Source: Oscillospiraceae bacterium (lineage in GTDB: Bacteria > Bacillota > Clostridia > Oscillospirales > Acutalibacteraceae). Taken from it: a DNA stretch of 5,621 nucleotides. The translations under genes were made by a program, and so were the position numbers. The notes below the pieces were generated by a model. That model ran no database searches. It was not told where the DNA came from and saw only the letters and a program-made list of their open reading frames with translations. Shown here piece by piece: positions 1-4,666 of the stretch. The stretch is from assembly GCA_029012165.1 (NCBI GenBank), contig JAQXLO010000146.1, positions 1 to 5,621 of the forward strand, in the 5' to 3' direction. Each line of letters begins with the position of its first letter. The stretch's first letter is position 1.

Positions 1-123
1 TAAGCAGCTTTAAGAGTTACGTTGTTGTCGTTTATTTTGAAAAAAACTGCGGCTTTTAAAGCGGTTCCGCACCGCTGCTCGCTTATCGCGTCTCAAAACC
101 CCCGTCGAAATCCTTTCATCCCC
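1..123 (-). ncRNA. ssrA: tmRNA (transfer-messenger RNA), 5' part, cut by window edge
   Basis: tmRNA acts with SmpB to release stalled ribosomes and tags the unfinished protein for proteolysis. On the minus strand the RNA starts at 123 with GGGGATG, the 5' half of the acceptor stem, followed by the family hallmark GGATTTCGACGGGGG (113-99). Next comes an H-type pseudoknot (PK1): stem 1 pairs 75-71 with 65-61, and the loop GCGG (70-67) can pair with CCGC at 52-49. The tag frame then reads from about 35 to 1, giving I-N-D-N-N-V-T-L-K-A-A and the first two bases (TA) of a probable stop. The exact resume codon (ATA at 35-33) is inferred. The remaining pseudoknots, the tRNA-like 3' half and the terminator lie outside the window. 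It sits 54 bases downstream of smpB, as in many Firmicutes. I see no convincing separate promoter, so it may be cotranscribed with smpB and processed by RNase P. Confidence 0.93.
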
Positions 124-177
124 ATGAAGAATATCGGCACAAGTTTTTTGGAAAAGAGCCATGCGTCCCGGGAACGG

Positions 178-639
178 TCAGAACCGCTCCTTCATCGCTC
201 TTTCCACATTACGCTTTGCGTCCCTGTCGGCCTGGGCATCCCGCTTGTCGTAAAGCTTTTTGCCTTTACACAGCCCGACTTTGACCTTGGCTTTGCCTTT
301 ATTGAAATAAACCGACAACGGAATCAGCGTCAGACCCTGCTGGCGGGTCACACCGAACAAGCGCATGATCTCCCGGCGGTGCATCAAAAGCTTGCGCACA
401 CGCAAGGGATCACGGTTGAAGATGTTGCCCTGCTCGTAGGGGCTGATGTGCATACCGTTGACGAATATTTCCCCGTCTTTGATGCTGCACCAAGCATCCT
501 TGAGGTTTACCTTTCCCTGTCGGACGGACTTGACCTCCGTGCCGCAAAGGACGATGCCGGCTTCAAATTCTTCGAGTATAAAGTATTCGTGGTATGCTTT
601 GCGGTTTGTGGCAACCGCCTGTTCGGACATTTTTTGCAT
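178..639 (-). CDS. smpB: SsrA-binding protein SmpB
   Basis: SmpB binds the tRNA-like domain of tmRNA and delivers it to the A site of stalled ribosomes. The 153-residue protein has the normal family length and all the hallmarks: NRKAYHEYFI (12-21), EAGIVLCGTEVKSVR (26-40) and GKVNLKDA (42-49) of the OB-fold core. The basic C-terminal tail (about 126-150, with GKKLYDKRD and RDAKRNVERAMK) enters the mRNA channel in known SmpB structures. The ATG at 639 is preferred over the in-frame ATG at 630, because AGGGGG lies 11 bases upstream of the former and 20 upstream of the latter. It is transcribed from a perfect consensus promoter in the yhbY-smpB gap, which has a short leader of about 25 bases. 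Its partner tmRNA follows directly. Nothing looks broken. Confidence 0.98.
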   Translation of the reverse strand: MQKMSEQAVATNRKAYHEYFILEEFEAGIVLCGTEVKSVRQGKVNLKDAWCSIKDGEIFVNGMHISPYEQGNIFNRDPLRVRKLLMHRREIMRLFGVTRQQGLTLIPLSVYFNKGKAKVKVGLCKGKKLYDKRDAQADRDAKRNVERAMKERF

Positions 640-668
640 CTGCGCACTTTCCCCCTATACTCGTTGCT

Positions 669-697
669 ATTATAGCTACAATTTGTAACTTTGTCAA
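669..697 (-). promoter_or_regulatory. Consensus sigma-A promoter of smpB
   Basis: On the minus strand, TTGACA (697-692) and TATAAT (674-669) are separated by exactly 17 bases, so both hexamers match the housekeeping consensus at 6 of 6 positions. Predicted transcription starts near 662, leaving a leader of about 25 bases before smpB. The TGA stop codon of yhbY (696-694) lies inside the -35 hexamer. This promoter would let smpB, and perhaps ssrA, be expressed strongly and independently of the upstream dnaA-yhbY operon. Confidence 0.9.
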
Positions 698-1104
698 CCC
701 CGGGAAATATTTCTTTTTGGGGTATTATACCGTGCTTTTCCTTTATTTTGCGTGTATTTTTCCGCTTTTTGCTGCATTCTTAATTTTTTTGCAGCCTCTT
801 TTTTTCGCTTTTCCTTTTCTTTTTCCTTTGCCCGCAGCTCGGGATTTTCCCGGTAGAGAATGATGCAGCCGCCGATGACCTGAATCACCTCTGCCTTGGT
901 TGCCGCAGCGATGGACTGCGCCAATTCCTTGGGCGGCTGGGGAATGGACTCCAGCAGCGCCTTGATCTTAATCAGTTCCCGGGCTTGGAGCGCATCCTCC
1001 ACCTGCGCAATCAGCCCATCGGAGATCCCGCCCTTGCCGATCTGAAACACCGGCTCCAAGCCGTTGGCAGCGGCACGGAACTTTGCCCGCTCTTTTCCTG
1101 TCAT
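694..1104 (-). CDS. yhbY: YhbY family RNA-binding protein (CRM domain) with Lys-rich C-terminal extension
   Basis: YhbY/YqeI proteins are small CRM-domain RNA-binding proteins that associate with pre-50S ribosomal particles. Residues 1-90 form the CRM domain: the conserved GKGG loop (23-26) follows LEPVFQI, then come ALQARELIKIK and the final strand VIQVIGGCIILYRE (73-86). The protein is 136 residues, about 40 longer than the E. coli family member. The extra part (about 91-136) is very rich in Lys, Arg and Glu and looks like a disordered or helical RNA-binding tail. The ATG at 1104 lies 3 bases after the rdgB stop, with GGAAAGGAAAA upstream as a ribosome site, so translation is probably coupled to rdgB. 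Its stop codon overlaps the smpB promoter. The B. subtilis name for this family is yqeI. The function is inferred from the family. Confidence 0.93.
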   Translation of the reverse strand: MTGKERAKFRAAANGLEPVFQIGKGGISDGLIAQVEDALQARELIKIKALLESIPQPPKELAQSIAAATKAEVIQVIGGCIILYRENPELRAKEKEKEKRKKEAAKKLRMQQKAEKYTQNKGKARYNTPKRNISRG

Positions 1105-1107
1105 AGT

Positions 1108-1707
1108 TCACATTTTCCTTTCCGAGAGTACGGCGGCCAGCTTTTCCAGCGCCCGCCTGCGGTGGCTGATGGCATCTTTTTCCATATCCGACAGTTCTGC
1201 CATGCTGCGGCCGTCTGCCTCGGCGGGCACAAAAACGGGGTCGTAGCCGAATCCGCCGCTGCCGCTGCCGGCAAAGGCGATGGTGCCGGGGCATTCGCCG
1301 CTTGTCAGAATCCTTGTGCCGTCCGGGAAGATGCAGCAGGCCGTACAGACGAAACGTGCGGTACGCTTTTCCTGCGGCACATCCTGCAAGGCGTCCAGAA
1401 GCTTTTCGATGTTTTTGTCGTCATTGCCGTGTTCGCCGGCATATCTGGCAGAATAGACGCCGGGCGCACCGTCCAGCGCATCCACCGAGAGACCGGAATC
1501 GTCCGCCACACAGGGCATCCCGCTTTCACGGCAGCCGCTCTCGGCTTTCAGGACGGCGTTTTCCTCGAAGGTCTCGCCCGTCTCCTCCACGTCCGTCAGC
1601 GCCACGCCGGCTTCCTCCGCCGTGAGAACCTCGACGCCCAGCGGAGCAAGGATGCGTGCAAGCTCGGCACGCTTTTTCTTATTATGGGTCGCTAACAAAA
1701 ATTTCAT
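1108..1707 (-). CDS. rdgB: XTP/dITP pyrophosphatase (RdgB/HAM1 family)
   Basis: This cytosolic house-cleaning enzyme hydrolyses non-canonical purine nucleoside triphosphates (XTP, ITP, dITP) to the monophosphate and pyrophosphate, keeping deaminated purines out of DNA and RNA. The 199-residue protein has the usual length and family motifs: ATHNKKKRAE (6-15, the nucleotide-binding N-terminal loop), ETGETFEENAVLKA (42-55), VADDSGL with Asp69/Asp70 (67-73, catalytic/metal site), APGVYSARYAG (81-91), GGFGYDPVFVP (151-161) and SHRRRAL (181-187). The first loop has Lys-Lys-Lys after Asn where many homologues have Lys-Gly or Ala-Gly-Lys; this is a mild variant. The ATG at 1707 overlaps the ftsY stop in an ATGA arrangement, implying translational coupling. 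It lies inside the dnaA-ftsY-rdgB-yhbY operon. Confidence 0.96.
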   Translation of the reverse strand: MKFLLATHNKKKRAELARILAPLGVEVLTAEEAGVALTDVEETGETFEENAVLKAESGCRESGMPCVADDSGLSVDALDGAPGVYSARYAGEHGNDDKNIEKLLDALQDVPQEKRTARFVCTACCIFPDGTRILTSGECPGTIAFAGSGSGGFGYDPVFVPAEADGRSMAELSDMEKDAISHRRRALEKLAAVLSERKM

Positions 1708-2675
1708 GCGTTTTCTCCGTCTTCGGTCGATTCTGCCTTGGGTTCGTCCTGACTGTGGTCGGGCATGGGCACGTCAAACAGTCCTTCGGCAAAGGCCTCT
1801 GCGCTGAAGGGCTGGAGATCGTCGATCTGTTCGCCGACGCCGACAAACTTGACGGGAACCTTGAGCTCGTTCTTAATGTTCAGCACCACACCGCCCCGGG
1901 CTGTGCCGTCCAGCTTGGTGAGGATAATGCCGGTCGCCTCGGCGACATTGAGAAATTCTCTGGCCTGATTGACGGCATTCTGACCGGTGGTGGCATCCAG
2001 AACCAACAGCACCTCCCGGTCGGAGTAGGGCAGTTCCCGGTCAATGACACGGTAGATCTTGGCAAGCTCCTCCATCAGGTGCTTTTTGTTGTGCAGTCTG
2101 CCGGCGGTATCGACAATGATCACGTCCGCATTCCGGGCTTTGCCGGCAGAAATGCTGTCGAACACGACCGCCGCCGGGTCTGCGCCCTCCTTGTGCTTGA
2201 TCATGTCCACGCCTGCACGATCCGCCCACTCCTGCAGCTGCTCGATGGCAGCGGCACGGAAGGTGTCTGCCGCAGCAAGGATAACCTTTTTACCGTCCTG
2301 CTTAAAGTAGTGCGCCAGCTTGCCGATGCTCGTCGTTTTGCCGACGCCGTTGACGCCGATCACCAAAATGATGGACGGCATGGTGATCATGCTGATCTCT
2401 TCGCCGCCGCGCAGCATATCCGCCACGATCTCCTTGATGGCCTTTTTGACCTTGTCCGCCGTGCGCAGATTTTCTTTTTGTGCACGCTCACGCAGCTGGG
2501 CGACGATCTCCTGCGCCGTGTATACGCCCACATCGCCCATGACAAGCACTTCCTCCAAATCGTCGAAGAAGGTATCGTCGATCTCCACCTTGCCGTAGAG
2601 CATATCGTCGATAGCGCTGGCCATGCTTTCTCTTGTTTTTTTCAGACCCTTGCTGATCTTTTGAAAAAGTCCCAT
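1704..2675 (-). CDS. ftsY: Signal recognition particle receptor FtsY
   Basis: FtsY is the SRP receptor GTPase that docks ribosome-SRP complexes at the membrane for co-translational insertion. The 323-residue protein has an N domain (about 1-95) starting with an amphipathic basic segment, MGLFQKISKGLKKTRE, consistent with membrane binding. The NG GTPase domain follows: G1 GVNGVGKTTS (107-116), DTFRAAA (137-143), DTAGR (189-193), TKLDG (253-257) and GVGEQIDDLQPF (279-290). The long acidic N-terminal A domain of enterobacterial FtsY is absent, as in many Gram-positives. There is instead a short acidic C-terminal tail (about 306-323, rich in Asp/Glu). The ATG at 2675 has AAAGGAG 7 bases upstream. 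It lies 28 bases after dnaA and overlaps rdgB by 4 bases. Placement behind dnaA is unusual, since ftsY more often sits with smc/rnc or ffh. Confidence 0.98.
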   Translation of the reverse strand: MGLFQKISKGLKKTRESMASAIDDMLYGKVEIDDTFFDDLEEVLVMGDVGVYTAQEIVAQLRERAQKENLRTADKVKKAIKEIVADMLRGGEEISMITMPSIILVIGVNGVGKTTSIGKLAHYFKQDGKKVILAAADTFRAAAIEQLQEWADRAGVDMIKHKEGADPAAVVFDSISAGKARNADVIIVDTAGRLHNKKHLMEELAKIYRVIDRELPYSDREVLLVLDATTGQNAVNQAREFLNVAEATGIILTKLDGTARGGVVLNIKNELKVPVKFVGVGEQIDDLQPFSAEAFAEGLFDVPMPDHSQDEPKAESTEDGENA

Positions 2676-2703
2676 GCTTTTTCTCCTTTATCCGTAGTGG
2701 GAA

Positions 2704-4017
2704 TCAATCGGATTCCAGCACATTCTTGGTAATATCCTGAATCGTTGTGCGCACGGAGGCATCCCTGCCCATAATGCGCTTGATCTCCTGCAATGCGTGG
2801 ACAACGGTGGAGTGGTCACGCCCGCCGAAGGCATCGCCGATGGCCTTGGTGGACATCCCCGTCTGTTCGCTGACGATGTACATGGCGATCATGCGCATGC
2901 GTGCCGTCTGGGCGTCCCGCTTTTTGGAGCGGATGTCCGCAGGATTGGCGTTATATGTACGGGCAGTCTCCTCGATGATGCGATCCACCGTCACCGTTTG
3001 GGGACGATCCTCGTTGAGGATATCCTTGATGGCGTTCTGCACCGTGACCATGTTCGGCATGGAGCCGTGGATGCTGACCACCGCCTTGACCTTTTTGACG
3101 GCGCCCTCCAGCTGACGGACGTTGTTCTTGATCTTGTCCGCAATGAACTGCACCACATCGTCCGAAAGCTCCAGCTCCAGCGCCTGCGCCTTGCGGCGGA
3201 CGATGGCAATACGGGTCTCCACGTCCGGCGGCTGGATGTCGGCGATCAGCCCCATCTCAAAGCGGGTACGCAGCCGCTCCTCCAGGGTGGCGATCTCCTT
3301 GGGCGGCCGGTCGGAGGTGAGGACGATCTGGTTGCCGGCCTGGGTCAGGGTGTTGAAGGTGTGGAAAAACTCCTCCTCCGTCGCAGGCTTGCCGGCGATA
3401 AACTGGATGTCGTCCACCAGCAGAACGTCTGCCGAGCGGTACTTTTCATGCAGAGTATTCATGGCGCTCTGTCCCATGCGGATGCCCTGAATGATCTCGT
3501 TGGTAAACGCCTCTCCCTGGGTGAACAGGATCCGTGCCTCGGGATTGTTGGACTTGATCTCGTTGGCGATGGCGTTGAGCAGATGCGTTTTGCCAAGACC
3601 CGAGCGACCGTATATGAACAGCGGATTGTACGCCCCGCCGGGGTTCTGGGAGACGGCCTGTGCCGCCGCATGCGCAAACTTGTTGGAGGAGCCCACAACG
3701 AACGTGTCAAAGGTGTTTTCCTCGGGCGCACTCTTTTCCGCATCGGCCGCATCCTCGGATTTGCGGATGCCGTCGGACAGCTCCAGCACGATCTCCACCG
3801 GGAAACCCAGCACCTGCTCAAAGGCGTCGTGCAGGACGCCGGTGAATTTCTGCTCGATCACCTTGCGCTTGAAATCGGCGTTCACCGCAAGCATCACCGT
3901 GCTGCCGTCAAAGGAGACGGGGCTCAGATCCGCCAGCCATACTTTATACACGATGTCCGAAACTTTGCCTTGGATCACTTCCGCAACCAACAGCCAGAGT
4001 TCTTCAAACGAATTCAT
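2704..4017 (-). CDS. dnaA: Chromosomal replication initiator protein DnaA
   Basis: DnaA binds DnaA boxes at oriC and, as an ATP-bound filament, melts the origin and loads helicase. Counting from the ATG at 4017 it has 437 residues. Domain I (1 to about 83) begins MNSFEELWLLV and contains VWLADLSPVSF. Domain II is a very short acidic linker (about 84-103). Domain III is the AAA+ module: Walker A GRSGLGKTH (137-145), Walker B LLVDDIQF (199-206), sensor I IVLTSDRPP (231-239), box VII with Arg252 in LRTRF, and sensor II NNVRQLEGA (298-306). Domain IV carries the DNA-binding signature AIGDAFGGRDHSTVVHA (392-408). A TTG in frame at 4038 would add 7 residues, but the ATG is preferred because AAAGGGG lies 8 bases before it. 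It is intact at all motifs. It is followed by ftsY rather than dnaN. Confidence 0.98.
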   Translation of the reverse strand: MNSFEELWLLVAEVIQGKVSDIVYKVWLADLSPVSFDGSTVMLAVNADFKRKVIEQKFTGVLHDAFEQVLGFPVEIVLELSDGIRKSEDAADAEKSAPEENTFDTFVVGSSNKFAHAAAQAVSQNPGGAYNPLFIYGRSGLGKTHLLNAIANEIKSNNPEARILFTQGEAFTNEIIQGIRMGQSAMNTLHEKYRSADVLLVDDIQFIAGKPATEEEFFHTFNTLTQAGNQIVLTSDRPPKEIATLEERLRTRFEMGLIADIQPPDVETRIAIVRRKAQALELELSDDVVQFIADKIKNNVRQLEGAVKKVKAVVSIHGSMPNMVTVQNAIKDILNEDRPQTVTVDRIIEETARTYNANPADIRSKKRDAQTARMRMIAMYIVSEQTGMSTKAIGDAFGGRDHSTVVHALQEIKRIMGRDASVRTTIQDITKNVLESD

Positions 4018-4045
4018 TTCCTCTACCCCTTTACACAACCTGAAA

Positions 4046-4059
4046 GTGCGCTACAGCAC
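4046..4059. repeat. Small inverted repeat in the dnaA leader
   Basis: GTGC and GCAC arms (4046-4049 and 4056-4059) flank a 6-base spacer in the untranslated leader between the dnaA promoter and its ribosome site. It could be a weak hairpin or a small operator. With only four pairs it may be chance. Confidence 0.25.
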
Positions 4060-4086
4060 AAATACCCATCTTATGATTTACAGTTT

Positions 4087-4115
4087 ATTATACCACACAA
4101 AAAAATCCTTTTCAA
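4087..4115 (-). promoter_or_regulatory. Sigma-A promoter of the dnaA-ftsY-rdgB-yhbY operon
   Basis: On the minus strand, TTGAAA (4115-4110) and TATAAT (4092-4087) are 17 bases apart: 5 of 6 and 6 of 6 consensus matches. The start point should be near 4080, giving a leader of about 60 bases to the dnaA ATG. No other promoter is visible between here and yhbY, so the four genes probably share it. Confidence 0.85.
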
Positions 4116-4126
4116 CTTCTTTATAT

Positions 4127-4135
4127 TGTGGACGA
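4127..4135 (-). promoter_or_regulatory. Possible degenerate DnaA box upstream of the dnaA -35
   Basis: The minus strand reads TCGTCCACA, matching the DnaA box TTATCCACA at 7 of 9 positions, 11 bases upstream of the dnaA -35 hexamer. DnaA proteins commonly repress their own promoter through such boxes. A single 7/9 match is weak evidence, and there is no cluster of boxes that would mark oriC. Confidence 0.3.
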
Positions 4136-4138
4136 GAT

Positions 4139-4250
4139 TGGGTAAATGTCAATTTGTTGTAAAAGGCGGTATCAGACTGTCAATAAAAGCGCCCGAGCGC
4201 ATACACGACAATGCAGAAAAGCTCCCTTTGCGCCTGTGCATGGAAATACA
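4139..4250. other. Intergenic stretch with no recognised feature
   Basis: This stretch lies between the dnaA promoter and the phased repeats. I see a minor GCGC-ccga-GCGC inverted repeat (4189-4200) and two TTGACA-like hexamers on the minus strand (4183-4178 and 4152-4147) that lack matching -10 boxes. There is no supported gene, DnaA-box cluster or terminator. Confidence 0.5.
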
Positions 4251-4254
4251 GGAT

Positions 4255-4294
4255 ATCTTAATGAAATCTTAAACTTTTCATGATTGCTTCTTAA
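4255..4294 (+). promoter_or_regulatory. Three helically phased TCTTAA repeats: candidate response-regulator operator
   Basis: TCTTAA occurs at 4256-4261, 4267-4272 and 4289-4294. The start-to-start distances are 11 and 22 bases, that is one and two DNA turns. The first two extend to identical ATCTTAA. The array leads into the TTGCTT/TATACT promoter, and the third copy meets the end of its -35 hexamer. Direct repeats with 11-base spacing are the usual binding pattern of OmpR/PhoB-family response regulators such as PhoP/PhoB. Assignment to that family is inference from spacing, and the regulator is unknown. Confidence 0.5.
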
Positions 4295-4312
4295 AAATTG
4301 ATTCTGTATACT
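4284..4312 (+). promoter_or_regulatory. Candidate promoter of the hairpin-array RNA
   Basis: TTGCTT (4284-4289) and TATACT (4307-4312) are 17 bases apart. The -10 is good (5 of 6) but the -35 is poor (3 of 6), as expected for a promoter that needs an activator. A start about 7 bases after the -10 falls at 4318-4320, exactly at the base of the first hairpin. Confidence 0.55.
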
Positions 4313-4317
4313 ATACA

Positions 4318-4492
4318 TTGTCGGACGCAGATCCGACAGGCTTCACTCCGATGTGGTCCTCCGTCTTTCTCCAAAGCGCTTCACACATCGGAGACCCCCT
4401 TTTCGCCGTGTGCGGATTACCCCTTTCCGCACACGGTTTGCAGCATCCCCCTCCGCTATCCCCAAGCGGAGTAAAATAAAACGACCGACAGT
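4318..4492 (+). ncRNA. Candidate structured non-coding RNA: four stem-loops with C-rich loops
   Basis: Four stem-loops follow one another. Hairpin 1: TGTCGGA (4319-4325) with TCCGACA (4332-4338), loop CGCAGA. Hairpin 2: CTCCGATGTG (4346-4355) with CACATCGGAG (4384-4393), loop of 28 bases containing CCTCCGTCTTTCTCC. Hairpin 3: CCGTGTGCGGA (4406-4416) with TCCGCACACGG (4426-4436), loop TTACCCCTT. Hairpin 4: CTCCGCT (4451-4457) with AGCGGAG (4465-4471), loop ATCCCCA. Linkers are also C-rich (ACCCCCTTTT, CATCCCC). The plus strand is preferred because a promoter sits directly before hairpin 1 and because exposed C-rich loops are typical of Gram-positive small RNAs that pair with Shine-Dalgarno sites. 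The 3' end is uncertain: CCGACAG followed by GTTTTTC (4485-4496) is the best stopping point. A long leader of the phosphoribosyltransferase gene is an alternative. I do not recognise a known RNA family. Confidence 0.55.
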
Positions 4493-4498
4493 TTTTCA

Positions 4499-4512
4499 GA
4501 AAGGAGGCTTTC
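4499..4512 (+). other. Small hairpin presenting a GGAGG Shine-Dalgarno-like loop
   Basis: GAAAG (4499-4503) and CTTTC (4508-4512) flank the loop GAGG, so the strong Shine-Dalgarno string AAAGGAGG (4500-4507) is held in a hairpin. No ATG, GTG or TTG occurs at normal spacing after it; the first GTG is at 4523. The string is nearly complementary to the loop of hairpin 2 upstream (CCTCC at 4358-4362 and TTTCT at 4366-4370). Confidence 0.4.
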
Positions 4513-4522
4513 CAAAGAAAAC

Positions 4523-4601
4523 GTGAACGGAAACCAAGGCAGCACTGTTTGATATCATCGTCCCGGTATCGGCAGCGCTGCTTTTCCTATACCTTATATA
4601 A
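4523..4601 (+). pseudogene. Possible broken or frameshifted small hydrophobic peptide ORF
   Basis: From the GTG at 4523 the frame reads nine codons (VNGNQGSTV) to a TGA at 4550. In the +1 frame, starting at the very next codon (GAT at 4551), it continues as DIIVPVSAALLFLYLI to a TAA at 4599. Joined, this would be a 25-residue peptide with a polar start and one membrane-spanning helix. AAAGGAGG lies upstream, but at a long spacing of 15 bases. It may be chance, a decayed gene, a sequencing insertion in GTTTGA, or a +1 frameshift. The helix part has no start of its own. Confidence 0.2.
4572..4581. repeat. Perfect 10-base palindrome upstream of the phosphoribosyltransferase promoter
   Basis: GCAGCGCTGC is self-complementary and is enclosed by outer arms GGTAT (4565-4569) and ATACC (4589-4593). 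It could be a dimeric repressor site or part of a weak terminator-like hairpin, but no clear U-tract follows. Confidence 0.25.
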
Positions 4602-4607
4602 TATATA

Positions 4608-4636
4608 TTGACCTTTTGAAATCTTTGGTGTATACT
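4608..4636 (+). promoter_or_regulatory. Sigma-A promoter of the phosphoribosyltransferase gene
   Basis: TTGACC (4608-4613) and TATACT (4631-4636) are 17 bases apart, each 5 of 6 to consensus. A run of A and T directly upstream (4594-4607) resembles an UP element. The start near 4643 leaves a leader of about 24 bases, too short for a riboswitch. Confidence 0.82.
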
Positions 4637-4666
4637 GTTGGTATCATTTTTTCGGAGGCTGACACC

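Noticed and set aside
124..158. Separate promoter for ssrA (GATATT at 135-130 or TATTCT at 133-128, minus strand)
   Set aside because: The -10 matches are only 4 of 6 and no acceptable -35 lies at 16-18 bases. Processing from a smpB transcript is just as likely.
1656..2732. 358-codon open frame on the plus strand opposite ftsY
   Set aside because: Antisense shadow of ftsY, with no ribosome site and no recognisable motif.
4147..4183. Two TTGACA hexamers on the minus strand as extra dnaA promoters
   Set aside because: Neither has a plausible -10 at 16-18 bases; at 17 bases the sequences are ACAATA and ACAACA.
4137..4250. 30-codon ATG frame on the minus strand upstream of the dnaA promoter
   Set aside because: No ribosome site, no motif, and low-complexity chance composition.
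2797..4272. 491-codon open frame on the plus strand opposite dnaA
   Set aside because: It is the antisense of an intact, motif-complete dnaA. Its translation is rich in His, Asp and Arg with no family pattern, as expected of a mirror frame in GC-rich DNA.
4318..4471. CRISPR array or tandem repeats
   Set aside because: The four hairpins have different arm sequences and no constant repeat or spacer length.
4351..4479. 42-codon ATG frame running through hairpins 2-4
   Set aside because: It has no good Shine-Dalgarno site, a Pro/Ser-rich chance-like composition, and its bases are constrained by the stems. The RNA structure explains the sequence better.
4597..4602. TATAAT as a -10 box for the phosphoribosyltransferase gene
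   Set aside because: The sequence 17 bases upstream (AGCGCT) is not a -35, and the TTGACC/TATACT pair just downstream is far better.
4018..4666. Replication origin (oriC) upstream of dnaA
   Set aside because: No cluster of TTATCCACA-type boxes, only scattered 7/9 matches. There is no clear AT-rich unwinding repeat next to boxes and no dnaN.
4318..4666. Purine or PRPP riboswitch controlling the phosphoribosyltransferase gene
   Set aside because: I see no purine-riboswitch or ykkC-class core, and the gene has its own promoter downstream that leaves only about 24 leader bases. A long readthrough leader cannot be excluded.
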